NCBI RefSeq assembly: GCF_002979515.1
Contig: NZ_PCPA01000014.1
Coordinates: forward strand, 1 to 64,000
Source: Microbacterium sp. MYb54
GTDB taxonomy: Bacteria > Actinomycetota > Actinomycetes > Actinomycetales > Microbacteriaceae
Direction of reading: 5' to 3'
DNA: 64,000 nt
In this document: piece by piece, positions 8,464-18,128 of the stretch
How the letters are laid out: each line of letters opens with the position of its first letter
Position numbering within the stretch: position 1 is the first letter of the stretch
The notes under the pieces: model-generated
Seen by the model: the letters and a program-made list of their open reading frames with translations, nothing else
Told to the model about the DNA's origin: nothing
The model's database searches: none
Made by a program: the position numbers and the translations under genes

Positions 8464-11400
8464 ATGGAATTGCAGGAGAGGTCTCTGCGGCGACGCAGAG
8501 CTGTAGGAGGAGGCATCGCCGGCGTCACCGTCGGCGCGGTGATCCTCGCGAGTGCGCTGGTGCCGACGGCGGCGAATGCGCTGGACGCGGCGAATCCGAA
8601 CGATCCGTCGGTCGCGCAGGGGCAGATCATCGAGCTGCCCGCCGCACTGCTCGGCGGACTCGACATCGCGGCGCTCGGTCACACGCTGACCAGCAACCCC
8701 GCGGCCCCGGGCTCCGAGCTCGGCGGGCTGGATGTCGGGTTGCTCGAAGCGCTCAACATCGACGTCGGGACCTTGAACATCGCGCTGCTGACCGACGGCA
8801 CCACGCCCGGTCTGCTGCAGCTCGGTGACCTGGGGGCTGCGCAGAGCTTCAGCTCGTCGCCGACGCAGACGCAGTCGATCGCATCCTCGGGAACCATCAC
8901 CTCGGGTGGAGCGATCGACACCGGCGCCATCGACGGCAGCGTGGACCCCGGCACCCTCGAACTCACCGATCTCTTCGACCAGCTCAACGTGGCCGGCCTC
9001 ACCGACGCGGTCCTCGATCAGGCATCGGTGGGCATCGGCGCGCTCGCATCGCGCGCCGAGTCGAACGCCGGCACCGTCACGTCCGAGTACCGCATCGCCG
9101 ATCTGAACCTCGATCTGCACAGCAACCTGGTCGCCGGGCTCTCGGGCACGCTCGCCGCGGCGATCCAGGGCACGGTGACGCCCGTGAGCAACCTCGCCGG
9201 TCCCGGCGGGGCGCTGACGGCACTCGTCACGACCCTCGTGAACACGATCAACGCGATCCCGGATGTGCCGCTCCTCGCGGCCTTCACCGCGACCGGAGGG
9301 ACGGTCGGGATCGCCGGACTCGACACGGTCGGGCAGACCGTGACGACCCAGGTGCTGCAGACGCCGCTGGAGAACACGACGGGTTCGGTGCTCGTCGATC
9401 TGAGCACCGGGACGGTCTCGGTCGACCTCGCCAAGATCCTCGTCGAGACGGGTGCGGGCGCGAACCTGAACACCCTGCCGGCGAACACCCCGGTGCTTTC
9501 GGCCACGACGATCTCCGCGATCCAGCAGGGAATCACCTCGGCCCTCACCGGCACCCACCCGAACAGCCTCAACGGCAAGGTCTCCACGATCCTGAAGTCG
9601 ACGCTCGATGCGCTCCAGGTGACGCTGACCGTGGGGGTCGACCTCACGGTTCCGCTCACCGGAACTCCGCTCGTCTCGGGTGACGTGACCGTCAAGGGCT
9701 CGCTCGCGCAGTTCGCGGGCACCGCCACTCCGGTCCCCGTGGTCACGACCGACATCACCCTCGCCGGCCTCAACATCGGGCTGCTCCTCAATCCCGTGGT
9801 CGCCGCGGTCACGAATGCGGTCGCCACCACGACCGGTCCGCTCGTGAACACCGCGTTGAACAGCGTGATCCCGCTCGTGCAGCCGGCGCTCGCCGCGCTC
9901 ACCGGTCCCGTGCTCACGACGCTCGACCCCGTGCTCCAGGGCGTGCTGGCGGGGGTCGCGACCATCACGATCAACGAACAACCGGCCACGGGCGACATTC
10001 CCGGAGGCAGCTTCACCGTGCGGGCCCTCGGAGTGAATCTGCTCCCTGCTGTCGGCGGTGGAGTCGCTCTCGACCTCGGGTCTTCGACGGTGAAGGCGGC
10101 AGCCGCCGCGGTCGCCGCGATCGATGCGGCCGCCACGGTTCAGGCGGGAACCAGCCTTCCCGTCACTGGATCCGGCTGGCCCGCGACCACCGACGTCACG
10201 GTGCAGCTGACGGCGCCGGGGGGTGCAGCGGTCGGTGATCCGGTGACGGCGACCACGGATGCGTCCGGTGGGCTCACGCTCTCCTACCCGGTTCCCGCAT
10301 CGGCGGTACCGGGCACGGGCTACACGGCCACGGCGACCGCCGGGGCAGTCACGGCGACCGACACGACCGAAGTCACGGCCGCCGCGGCGATCGACGCCGC
10401 GCCCGCTGTGCAGGCAGGCACCGACCTCGCGGTCTCGGGAACGAACTGGCCCGCCACCACCCAGGTATCGGTGCAACTGCAGGCGCCCGGAGGCGGTGCG
10501 AACATCGGCGGCCCCGAGCTTGTGACCACCGACGCCTCCGGAACGTTCACGCTGGCCTACCCGGTCCCGGCGGGCACCCCCGCCGCCACCGGCTACACGG
10601 TCACCGCGACGGTCGGCACGCAGACGGCCACCGACACCACCGAGGTGACGGATGCGCCGGTCGCGGCGATCGACGCGGCGGCGACAGGTCAGGCGGGCAC
10701 GAGTCTCCCGGTCACGGGCGCGAACTGGCCGGCCAACACCGCGGTGTCGGTGCAGCTGACCGCACCCGGCGGCGGCGCGAACATCGGCGGTCCGGAGACG
10801 GTGACGACGAACGCATCCGGTGCGTTCACGCTCGACTACCCGGTTCCGGCATCCGCTGCGCCTGGCACCGCCTACACGGTCACGGGCACGGCTGGTGCGA
10901 TCACGGCGATCGACACCACCGAGGTGACGGCCGCTGCGGCCGTTGACGCGGCGGCAACCGTGCAGGCGGGGACGAGTCTTCCGGTGGCGGGCACGAACTG
11001 GCCGGCGACGACGCAGGTCTCGGTGCAGCTGACGGCTCCCGGCGGTGGGAACATCGGTGGCCCGGTGACGGTCACGACAGATGCCTCCGGCGGTTTCACC
11101 GTCGACTATCCGGTTCCCGCATCCGCGACACCGGGCACGGGTTACACCGTGACGGCGACCGTGGGCACTCAGATCGCCACGGACACGACCGAGGTCACGG
11201 CCGCGGCGGCGATCGATGCGGCGGCGACGGTCCAGGCGGGTGCGAGCCTTCCGGTCACGGGCACGAATTGGCCGGCGACCACCGAAGTGTCGGTGCAGCT
11301 GACGGCTCCCGGCGGCGGGAACGTCGGAGGACCCGAGACCGTCACGACCGACGCATCCGGCGGGTTCACGCTCGACTATCCGGTGCCTGCATCAGCCACG

Positions 11401-13656
11401 CCCGGCACCGGCTACACGGTGACCGCGAACGTCGGCGCGCAGACCGCGACCGACACGACGGCAGTGACCGCGGCGGCGACCGTCGATGCGGCGGCGACCG
11501 TGCAGGCGGGTAGCGATCTGCCCGTCGCAGGGACGAACTGGCCGGCGGACACCGAGGTGTCGGTGCAGCTGACCGCTCCCGGCGGCGCCGTCATCGGCAC
11601 GCCTCGGACGGCCACGACGGGTGGGCTCGGGGCGTTCACGCTCGACTACCCGGTACCGGCGGGCACCCCTGCGGGGACCGGGTACACGGTCACGGCCTCT
11701 GTGGGCGCGCAGACGGCGACCGACACGACGGAGGTCACCGCGGCTCCGGTCGTGGTCGATGCGGCACCGACGGTTCCTGCGGGAACCAACCTCGCCGTCA
11801 CAGGCACGGGCTGGCCGGTGAGTTCCACGGTGTCGCTGCAGTTGACGGCACCGGGCGGCGGGGCGAACGTCGGCGGTCCGGTGACCGCGTCGACCGACGC
11901 GTCCGGCGCCTTCACGGCGAGCTATCCGGTCCCGATCGGCACGACGCCCGGCACGGGGTACACGCTCACCGCGACAGCGGGGGCGGTCACCGGATCGGAC
12001 ACCACCGAGGTGACGGCGGGCACTCCCGGCGACGTCAACACGAACGCGGCAGCCTCGGCATCCGCTTCGGCTGATGCCACCGCTGACGGCGACCCGTCGG
12101 CGCAAGCCGCTGCGGAAGCTGCGGCGCTCGCCGATGCGACCTCCAACGCCTCTGCCGCGGCGACGGCCGATGCCACGGCGGCCGCTCAGGCGGCGGCGAC
12201 GACCGATGCCTCGACGACCGCGTCGACGGATGCGACCTCGACGGCGAACGCCTCGGCGGCAGTGGCTGCTCAGGCGGCAGCGCAGGCGGATGCCTCGGAC
12301 GACACGAATGCCGCGGCCTCGGCCGTGGCGAACGCGAACTCGTCGGCCTCGTCGGAATCGGCAGCGACCACGGATTCGTCCACGGATGCTTCTTCCGAGG
12401 CCGCAGCCAACACGAACGCCGCAGCATCGGCCTCCGCCTCGGCGAACGCCGACGCCTCCACCGATGCGGTCGCTGAGGCCTCGGCCCAGGCGGCGGCGTT
12501 CGCAGATGCGACGGCCGAGGGATCGGCTGCTGCTGATCCGGCTGCGGAGGCCGCGGCGCAATCGGCAGCGACGGCGACGTCGTCGACGGCGGCGACAGCG
12601 GATGCCACCTCGGAGGCGAACGCCGGTGCGGCGATCGCAGCCCAGGCGGCGGCACTGGCCGACGCGACGACGAACACCGCGGCCGAGGCTTCGGCGACGT
12701 CGGATGCCAGCACGAGTGCGGCCTCGAATTCGAGCGCGGCAGCCATCGCGAACGCCTCGACCGATGCGTCTTCGGATGCGGTCGCTTCTGCGGACGCATC
12801 TGCGGAGATCAACACGAACGCCTCGGCGTCGGCGTCGGCTTCTGCGCAGGCCGATGACGACAGCAACGCCTCAGCTGAGGCGGCGGCTGTGGCCGCGGCT
12901 CTCGCGGACGCGACCAGTCAGGCCTCTGCTGCGGCGGATGTGTCGGCCACTGCCGCAGCTCAGGCCGCGGCGACCACCGATGCGTCGACGGATGCTTCGA
13001 CGACCGCCACCACGGCCGCCAACGCCTCGGCCGCTGCGGCGGCGCAGGCTGCGGCGCAGAACGACGCGACCTCCACGAGTGCGGCTGATGCCTCGGCTTC
13101 GGCCGACGCGGACCCGAACGCCTCGGCGGCTGCGGCGGCCAACGCCTCGTCGTCGGCCACGGCTTCCGCATCGGCAGCCGCTGATGCCTCGGCAGAGGCG
13201 ACGGCTGCGGCATCCGCTTCGGCCACGGCATCGGCATCTGCCGACGCAGCGGCCGATCCGACCGGGAACATCGCCATCGCGCTCAAGTCCCCGGTGCTGG
13301 AACGCGGCAAGCAGCAGACCGCGGTCGGCACGGGCTTCCAGCCCGGCGAGAGGGTCACCGGTGTGATGGCCTCCGACCCGATCGCGCTGGGCAGCCAGGT
13401 CGCGAACGCGCAGGGCACGGTCACCTTCACCTGGACGGTCCCGTCCGCCACCGATCTCGGAACGCACGCCGTGACGCTGACCGGTGCGAGCTCCGGCAGC
13501 GTGTCGGCCTCGTTCCAGGTGGTGGCATCGGGCCTGGCCACGACCGGTGGACAGGTGCAGAGCGGATGGATCGCTCTGGCCGCACTGCTCCTGGTACTCG
13601 GCCTGGGGACGATGAGACTCGCGAGATCCCGACGACGACTGGTTCAGACGGAGTGA
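8464..13656 (+). CDS. Giant repeat-rich LATTG-anchored cell-surface protein (choice-of-anchor G type)
   Basis: A 1730-aa exported surface protein. It has a twin-Arg-rich N-terminus and signal peptide (cleavage probably after ANA, near residue 39). A beta-rich domain of about 500 residues follows, resembling choice-of-anchor G proteins (runs such as LDVGLLEALNIDVGTLNIAL). Then come seven tandem Ig-like repeats of about 90 aa (551-1184) with a conserved core (GTNWPATTQVSVQLTAPGGG). A 400-residue stretch made almost only of Ala, Ser, Thr, Asp, Asn, Gln and Glu follows (1192-1599), then one more Ig-like domain. The C-terminus is a wall-sorting signal: LATTGG (1691-1696), a hydrophobic helix and RSRRR. 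LAxTG is the motif used by actinobacterial class E sortases. A GGGAG ribosome site precedes the ATG. The likely role is adhesion or surface coat. No sortase gene is present in the window. Confidence 0.82.
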   Translation: MELQERSLRRRRAVGGGIAGVTVGAVILASALVPTAANALDAANPNDPSVAQGQIIELPAALLGGLDIAALGHTLTSNPAAPGSELGGLDVGLLEALNIDVGTLNIALLTDGTTPGLLQLGDLGAAQSFSSSPTQTQSIASSGTITSGGAIDTGAIDGSVDPGTLELTDLFDQLNVAGLTDAVLDQASVGIGALASRAESNAGTVTSEYRIADLNLDLHSNLVAGLSGTLAAAIQGTVTPVSNLAGPGGALTALVTTLVNTINAIPDVPLLAAFTATGGTVGIAGLDTVGQTVTTQVLQTPLENTTGSVLVDLSTGTVSVDLAKILVETGAGANLNTLPANTPVLSATTISAIQQGITSALTGTHPNSLNGKVSTILKSTLDALQVTLTVGVDLTVPLTGTPLVSGDVTVKGSLAQFAGTATPVPVVTTDITLAGLNIGLLLNPVVAAVTNAVATTTGPLVNTALNSVIPLVQPALAALTGPVLTTLDPVLQGVLAGVATITINEQPATGDIPGGSFTVRALGVNLLPAVGGGVALDLGSSTVKAAAAAVAAIDAAATVQAGTSLPVTGSGWPATTDVTVQLTAPGGAAVGDPVTATTDASGGLTLSYPVPASAVPGTGYTATATAGAVTATDTTEVTAAAAIDAAPAVQAGTDLAVSGTNWPATTQVSVQLQAPGGGANIGGPELVTTDASGTFTLAYPVPAGTPAATGYTVTATVGTQTATDTTEVTDAPVAAIDAAATGQAGTSLPVTGANWPANTAVSVQLTAPGGGANIGGPETVTTNASGAFTLDYPVPASAAPGTAYTVTGTAGAITAIDTTEVTAAAAVDAAATVQAGTSLPVAGTNWPATTQVSVQLTAPGGGNIGGPVTVTTDASGGFTVDYPVPASATPGTGYTVTATVGTQIATDTTEVTAAAAIDAAATVQAGASLPVTGTNWPATTEVSVQLTAPGGGNVGGPETVTTDASGGFTLDYPVPASATPGTGYTVTANVGAQTATDTTAVTAAATVDAAATVQAGSDLPVAGTNWPADTEVSVQLTAPGGAVIGTPRTATTGGLGAFTLDYPVPAGTPAGTGYTVTASVGAQTATDTTEVTAAPVVVDAAPTVPAGTNLAVTGTGWPVSSTVSLQLTAPGGGANVGGPVTASTDASGAFTASYPVPIGTTPGTGYTLTATAGAVTGSDTTEVTAGTPGDVNTNAAASASASADATADGDPSAQAAAEAAALADATSNASAAATADATAAAQAAATTDASTTASTDATSTANASAAVAAQAAAQADASDDTNAAASAVANANSSASSESAATTDSSTDASSEAAANTNAAASASASANADASTDAVAEASAQAAAFADATAEGSAAADPAAEAAAQSAATATSSTAATADATSEANAGAAIAAQAAALADATTNTAAEASATSDASTSAASNSSAAAIANASTDASSDAVASADASAEINTNASASASASAQADDDSNASAEAAAVAAALADATSQASAAADVSATAAAQAAATTDASTDASTTATTAANASAAAAAQAAAQNDATSTSAADASASADADPNASAAAAANASSSATASASAAADASAEATAAASASATASASADAAADPTGNIAIALKSPVLERGKQQTAVGTGFQPGERVTGVMASDPIALGSQVANAQGTVTFTWTVPSATDLGTHAVTLTGASSGSVSASFQVVASGLATTGGQVQSGWIALAALLLVLGLGTMRLARSRRRLVQTE
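10114..12018 (+). repeat. Seven tandem repeats of about 270 bp coding Ig-like domains
   Basis: Units begin near 10114, 10381, 10661, 10936, 11207, 11471 and 11749. Each encodes about 88-91 residues starting IDAA(A/P)-VQAG and ending (T)DTTEVTA. The DNA of neighbouring units is also very similar, implying recent duplication or gene conversion and a tendency to change copy number. Confidence 0.85.
12037..13260 (+). repeat. Low-complexity Ala/Ser/Thr/Asp-rich coding segment with 124-134-aa super-repeats
   Basis: This encodes about 408 residues with no Lys, Arg, aromatic residue or Cys. Three larger units are marked by the same start, NTNA-SASASA, at residues 1192, 1316 and 1450. Within the units, AAxAAAxADA-type patterns recur. 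The composition predicts an extended or helical hydrophilic stalk. It also explains the very long Arg/Pro-rich frames on other strands here, which are artefacts. Confidence 0.8.
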
Positions 13657-13679
13657 TCGCGATGCAAGAACGCTGAGTG

Positions 13680-13710
13680 GTCGGGTCCGTTTCCCCACGG
13701 CGGTCCCGAC
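13680..13710 (+). other. Stem-loop between the surface-protein gene and the DUF5819 gene
   Basis: GTCGGGTCCG (13680-13689) and CGGTCCCGAC (13701-13710) pair over 9 of 10 positions around an 11-base loop. No T-run follows. It may attenuate transcription or stabilise the transcript between the giant surface gene and the next two genes. Confidence 0.4.
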
Positions 13711-13734
13711 CCTCGGCGGTACGGAGGGAAGTGA

Positions 13735-14553
13735 ATGAGCACGAAACCCGAGTCCTCACCGGAGCTCGATGTGTCTGCATCGAAGGCAGCGGCCGCAGCG
13801 CGTCCGCGTCCGACCTGGTGGGTGAAGCTCATCGCCTTCGCGGCCTGCCTCCTGACCCTGTGGCACATAGGCGCCTCGTTCCTGTGGATCGCGCCGTACT
13901 CGGCGTTGCGGGAGATCCCCACGCAGGAGGTGCTCGCCGGCTACATGCTGCCGATGTTCGGCCAGTCGTGGAGCGTCTTCGCGCCGGAGCCCATCAACGG
14001 CGACTACCACTTCAACGTCCGCGCCGTCATCGAGAAAGACGGTGAGCAGGTCGAGACCGGCTGGGTGAGTGCCACCGATGTCGAACTCTCGATGATCCGC
14101 TACAACCTGTTCCCGCCGCGCGCCGGCATCCAGTCGAGCGAAGTGGCGAGCGGACAGATGAACGCCTACAACAAGTTGAACGCTGACCAGCAGGCCGTGG
14201 CCGGACTCGACTTCGCCGAAGATGACTGGGAAGAGTGGATGGTGCGCTCCTTCGATGAGCTCGAGGGCGACAATCCGTCGACCGAGAAGTACATGGCCGA
14301 GGAGCACCTCTCCACCGCATACGCGACCCAGGTGGCCTACGCGATCTGGGGAGCCGATGCCGTGGTGAAGGTGCAGTACCGCGTGAGTCGTCAGAACGTC
14401 GTCCCCTACGCTGACCGCAACGATCCGAGCGCCCAGCGTCCCGATCCCACGTTCTCGACCACCGGATGGCGCCTCCCCATAGAAGAGGAAGGACAGAGCC
14501 GCGAGAACTTCGCGAACACCTTCCGCGGACAGTTCGAGAGGATCCAGCCGTGA
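13735..14553 (+). CDS. DUF5819 family membrane-anchored protein
   Basis: A 272-aa protein with one N-terminal transmembrane helix (about 30-50, KLIAFAACLLTLWHIGASFL) and an exported domain beginning MFGQSWSVFAPEP, typical of DUF5819. The family has no known enzymatic activity. In actinobacteria it is regularly found next to an HTTM protein, as here, where the next gene starts inside its stop codon (GTGA overlap). The ATG has GGAGGGAA upstream. A joint role with the HTTM protein in the membrane is inferred from coupling alone. Confidence 0.8.
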   Translation: MSTKPESSPELDVSASKAAAAARPRPTWWVKLIAFAACLLTLWHIGASFLWIAPYSALREIPTQEVLAGYMLPMFGQSWSVFAPEPINGDYHFNVRAVIEKDGEQVETGWVSATDVELSMIRYNLFPPRAGIQSSEVASGQMNAYNKLNADQQAVAGLDFAEDDWEEWMVRSFDELEGDNPSTEKYMAEEHLSTAYATQVAYAIWGADAVVKVQYRVSRQNVVPYADRNDPSAQRPDPTFSTTGWRLPIEEEGQSRENFANTFRGQFERIQP

Positions 14554-15803
14554 GCGCGCCGATCAAGACCGCGGCGTCGAAGGCCGAGGGGAAGAAGACG
14601 GAGACGAAGAAGAGGAAGGATGCTGCGCCGCGGAGCACGACGACGTCGGCGCCCTCCCCGGTGTCGACCCCTCCCGCTCCTCCTCGCGAACCTGTCCCGG
14701 CCCCGGCGAACACTGTGCCTCCGCGATCATTCGTCACCCGACTGCTGACGTTCGTCTCGTCGATGATCGGCGGCCTCTGGGCGATGGTGCTCTCGGCCGT
14801 CGACCGCATCTCGGCATTCGTCGGCGACTGGCTCTTCAACGGAAAGAAGGCGCTCTACGGGCTCGCCGTCACGCGCATCCTCTTCGGCGTCACCGCGATC
14901 GGTCTGCTCGCCTCCAACTTCACCACCCGTCTATACACCTTCGGGTCGGGCTCGGCCTGGAACGGCGAGCTCGCGGAGCCGGTGAGCGAGTTCCCGAAGA
15001 TCTGGGTGTTCAGCGCCTTCCACGCCGCGATGGGCAACGATGCCCTCTACACGGCGCTCTATCTGCTCCTCGGGGTGCTCGCGGTGCTGTTCGTCCTCGG
15101 TTGGCGATTCCGGATCGTGCTCCCGATCTTCTTCTGCCTCTGGGTGGGCTTCATCGAGGCCAACGACATGGTGGGCGACCAGGGCGACAACATGTTCCGC
15201 ATCGCCCTGTTCCTCCTGTTCTTCGCAGACCCGGCGGCCCGGTGGTCGCTGGACGCGAGGCGACGGGCGAAGTCGGGGGAGTGGTTCGCCCCGAACAGTC
15301 AACCGGCGCTGCTGGGGACGATGTTCCACAACCTCACTCTCGTCGCCCTCACCGCGCAGGTGTGCTTCGTCTACGCCTCCGGCGCGCTGTACAAGGCGGG
15401 CGGTGCACCGTGGGAAGAGGGGTACGCGGTCTACAACCCGCTGCAGACGGCACGGTTCGGAACGTGGCCGGTGCTGAGCGATCTCGTCACCACGTGGGGG
15501 CCGATGGTCACGGTCGCGAGCTGGGGATCGATCATCCTGCAGGTCGCGTTCCCGCTGATGCTGCTGACGCGTCCGACCCGGCTGATCGGGCTGCTGGGCA
15601 TCCTCTCCTTCCACATCGGCATCGCCGTGCTCATGGGGCTGCCCTGGTTCTCGCTCACGATGATCGCGATCGACTCGATCTTCATCCGCGACCGGACCTG
15701 GGGGCGTCTGAGCGCCGGGACGAAGCGGCGGTGGCGGGAGGCGGCTGCCGCACCACCGTCGGCGACGCCGGAACCGACGTCGTCGGTCCGGACTGTGGTC
15801 TGA
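14550..15803 (+). CDS. HTTM domain membrane protein (vitamin K-dependent gamma-carboxylase-like)
   Basis: A 417-aa polytopic protein. A Lys/Ala/Pro/Thr-rich cytoplasmic tail of about 60 residues precedes an HTTM (horizontally transferred transmembrane) domain with several helices, including the segments LYLLLGVLAVLFVLGWRFRI and FFCLWVGFIEANDMVGDQGD. HTTM is the membrane domain of vitamin K-dependent gamma-glutamyl carboxylase, but bacterial stand-alone members are mostly uncharacterised. The start is the GTG overlapping the stop of the DUF5819 gene; the open frame continues upstream without a better start. The pair probably works together in the envelope, possibly with the neighbouring surface protein (inference). 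Confidence 0.82.
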   Translation: MSAPIKTAASKAEGKKTETKKRKDAAPRSTTTSAPSPVSTPPAPPREPVPAPANTVPPRSFVTRLLTFVSSMIGGLWAMVLSAVDRISAFVGDWLFNGKKALYGLAVTRILFGVTAIGLLASNFTTRLYTFGSGSAWNGELAEPVSEFPKIWVFSAFHAAMGNDALYTALYLLLGVLAVLFVLGWRFRIVLPIFFCLWVGFIEANDMVGDQGDNMFRIALFLLFFADPAARWSLDARRRAKSGEWFAPNSQPALLGTMFHNLTLVALTAQVCFVYASGALYKAGGAPWEEGYAVYNPLQTARFGTWPVLSDLVTTWGPMVTVASWGSIILQVAFPLMLLTRPTRLIGLLGILSFHIGIAVLMGLPWFSLTMIAIDSIFIRDRTWGRLSAGTKRRWREAAAAPPSATPEPTSSVRTVV

Positions 15804-15924
15804 CGACAACGGGGCGGGGAGATGTGCCCGCCGGTCGTTGGAGGATGCAGACAGAGCAGTTCGTCTGTGGTTGTGGCAGACCTACCATGGCAGTATCCCC
15901 ACTTTCCCTCTGAGAGGAACGCTC

Positions 15925-17991
15925 ATGGTCGACGCCGCCGTCCGTCCCAAGACGACTCGAACCCACACCGATGCCGCGGATGCGGACCTGCACGTCGATG
16001 TCGCCCGCATCAACGACGCCCTGATGGGCACGTGGGGCGATGTGCGTCGTCAGGCGCGCGAGATGATCAAGGACTCCGCGTTCTGGCGCAAGGACGAGCT
16101 CGGCAAAGACGAGCACCGTGAGCGCGTGCTCAGCCAGCTGCACCTCCTGGTCGAGAACAAGGCCGTGCATCGCGCCTTCCCCAAGTCGCTCGGCGGCGAG
16201 GAGAACAACGGGGCGAACATCGCGGGCTTCGAGGAGCTCGTGGTGGCCGACCCCAGCCTGCAGATCAAGTCGGGCGTGCAGTGGGGGCTCTTCGGTTCGG
16301 CGATCCTGCAGCTGGGCACGAAGGAGCACCACGAGAAGTGGCTCCCCGGCGTGATGGACCTCTCCATCCCCGGTGCCTTCGCCATGACCGAGATCGGGCA
16401 CGGCTCCGACGTCGCGGCCGTCGGCACGACCGCGACGTACGACCCCGAGACGGAGGAATTCGTCATCAACACCCCGTTCCGCGCGGCGACGAAGGAGTAC
16501 CTCGGAAACGCGGCGCTGCACGGCGTCGCAGCGACCGTGTTCGCGCAGCTGATCACGAATGGAGTGAGCCACGGCGTGCACTGCTTCTATGTGCCGCTGC
16601 GTGGCGAGGACGGCGTCGACCTTCCCGGCATCGGCCGCGAGGACGACGGACTCAAGGGCGGACTCAACGGCATCGACAACGGCCGCCTCTCGTTCGACCA
16701 CGTGCGCATCCCGCGCACCAACCTGCTCGACCGCTACGGCGACGTCGCGGTCGACGGCACCTACTCCAGCGCGATCGACAGCCCTGGCCGCCGCTTCTTC
16801 ACGATGCTCGGCACCCTGGTGCAGGGACGGGTGTCGCTCGACGGCGCAGCATCCTGGGCCTCGGCGCTCGGCCTGCACATCGCGATCACCTACGCCACCC
16901 AGCGCCGCCAGTTCGACGGTGCGGACGGGCAGGAGGTCGTGCTCATGGACTACGGCAAGCACCAGCGCCGTCTGCTCCCGCGACTGGCGACCACGTATGC
17001 GCAGATCTTCGCGCACGACGAGTTCCTGCAGAAGTTCGACGGCGTCTTCTCCGGTCGCACCGACACCCCGGCCGACCGGGAAGACCTCGAGACCCTCGCC
17101 GCGGCCCTCAAGCCGCTGTCGACCTGGCACGCGCTCGACACGCTGCAGGAGGCCCGCGAGGCCACCGGCGGCGCCGGCTTCATGTTCGAGAACCGTCTGG
17201 TCGGACTCCGCGCCGACCTCGACATCTACGTGACCTTCGAGGGCGACAACAACGTGCTGCTGCAGCTCGTCGGCAAGCGTCTGCTGACCGACTACGCCAA
17301 GCAGTTCCAGGGCAAGGACGCGGCGGCACTCGCGAAGTTCGCGGTCGGGATGACCGCGGGCAAGCTGTTCCACGGCGCCGGACTCCGCCAGCTCGGTCAG
17401 GCCGTCTCCGACTTCGGTCAGGTGGGCCGTTCGGTCGAGCGCGGCCTGCGCGAGGAGCAGCAGCACGATCTGCTCGCCGGCCGCGTGCAGCAGATGGTGG
17501 CCGACATCGCCTCCCGCCTGCGCCCCGGCGCGAAGGACAAGGCACTCGGCGCTCGCCTGTTCAACGAGAACCAGGCCGAGCTCATCGAAGCCGCCCGTGC
17601 ACACGGAGAGCTGCTGCAGTGGGAGGCGTTCACCGACGCCGTGCACCAGATCGACGACGCCGACACCAAGAAGCTGCTCACCTGGCTGCGCGACCTGTTC
17701 GGTCTGCAGCTCATCGAGAAGCACCTCGCCTGGCACCTGATCAACGGACGCCTGTCGACCCAGCGCGCCGCGGCCGTGTCGAGCTACATCGACCGCCTGT
17801 GCGCGCGACTGCGCCCGTACTCGCTCGACCTGGTGAACGCGTTCGGCTATGAGTCGGAGCACGTGCGTGCGCCCATCGCGAGCGGGCTGGAGAAGCAGCG
17901 TCAGGACGAGGCCCGTGCCTACTACGCAGACCTCGAAGCGACGGGTCAGGCGCCGATCCAGGAGAAGGCGCTGAAGAAGAAGCAGCGCTGA
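15925..17991 (+). CDS. Acyl-CoA dehydrogenase/oxidase (ACOX-like)
   Basis: A 688-aa flavoenzyme of the acyl-CoA oxidase/dehydrogenase superfamily; its length and C-terminal extension match peroxisomal-type acyl-CoA oxidases rather than 380-aa dehydrogenases. Visible motifs are the substrate/FAD segment AFAMTEIGHGSDVAA, the PGRRFFTMLGTLVQGRVSLD stretch that opens the helical domain, and the FAD-dimer region ATGGAGFMFENR. A helical ACOX C-terminal domain follows. It catalyses the first, trans-2-enoyl-forming step of fatty acyl-CoA beta-oxidation; whether electrons go to O2 or ETF cannot be told. The ATG at 15925 has AGAGGAA 6 bases upstream, and 29 upstream in-frame codons look non-coding. It is monocistronic and ends in a hairpin. 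Confidence 0.88.
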   Translation: MVDAAVRPKTTRTHTDAADADLHVDVARINDALMGTWGDVRRQAREMIKDSAFWRKDELGKDEHRERVLSQLHLLVENKAVHRAFPKSLGGEENNGANIAGFEELVVADPSLQIKSGVQWGLFGSAILQLGTKEHHEKWLPGVMDLSIPGAFAMTEIGHGSDVAAVGTTATYDPETEEFVINTPFRAATKEYLGNAALHGVAATVFAQLITNGVSHGVHCFYVPLRGEDGVDLPGIGREDDGLKGGLNGIDNGRLSFDHVRIPRTNLLDRYGDVAVDGTYSSAIDSPGRRFFTMLGTLVQGRVSLDGAASWASALGLHIAITYATQRRQFDGADGQEVVLMDYGKHQRRLLPRLATTYAQIFAHDEFLQKFDGVFSGRTDTPADREDLETLAAALKPLSTWHALDTLQEAREATGGAGFMFENRLVGLRADLDIYVTFEGDNNVLLQLVGKRLLTDYAKQFQGKDAAALAKFAVGMTAGKLFHGAGLRQLGQAVSDFGQVGRSVERGLREEQQHDLLAGRVQQMVADIASRLRPGAKDKALGARLFNENQAELIEAARAHGELLQWEAFTDAVHQIDDADTKKLLTWLRDLFGLQLIEKHLAWHLINGRLSTQRAAAVSSYIDRLCARLRPYSLDLVNAFGYESEHVRAPIASGLEKQRQDEARAYYADLEATGQAPIQEKALKKKQR

Positions 17992-18013
17992 GCGCGCGTC
18001 CTGCACGACATCT

Positions 18014-18047
18014 CGAAGGGGTTGGATCACACGAGCCAACCCCTTCG
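18014..18047. terminator. Hairpin terminator after the acyl-CoA oxidase gene
   Basis: A 12-bp perfect stem (CGAAGGGGTTGG at 18014-18025 and its complement at 18036-18047) with a 10-base loop. It lies 22 bases after the stop and between convergent genes, so it may serve both strands. Confidence 0.7.
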
Positions 18048-18128
18048 TAGTCGGTCGGCTCGGTCGCTGAGGAGCTTGCCGACGGGCGTGCCCTGCGCCG
18101 GACACGGGGTGGATCGAGCAGCGCCGGG

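Noticed and set aside
10114..12018. Regular 270-bp repeats as a mobile or integron-like array
   Set aside because: The units are in frame within one gene, code an Ig-like domain each, and have no recombination sites or integrase nearby.
12074..13366. A 430-codon Arg/Pro-rich open frame on the plus strand
   Set aside because: It is a shifted reading of the GC-rich Ala/Ser/Thr/Asp repeat of the surface-protein gene. Its composition is only Arg, Pro and a few others, with no domain or ribosome site.
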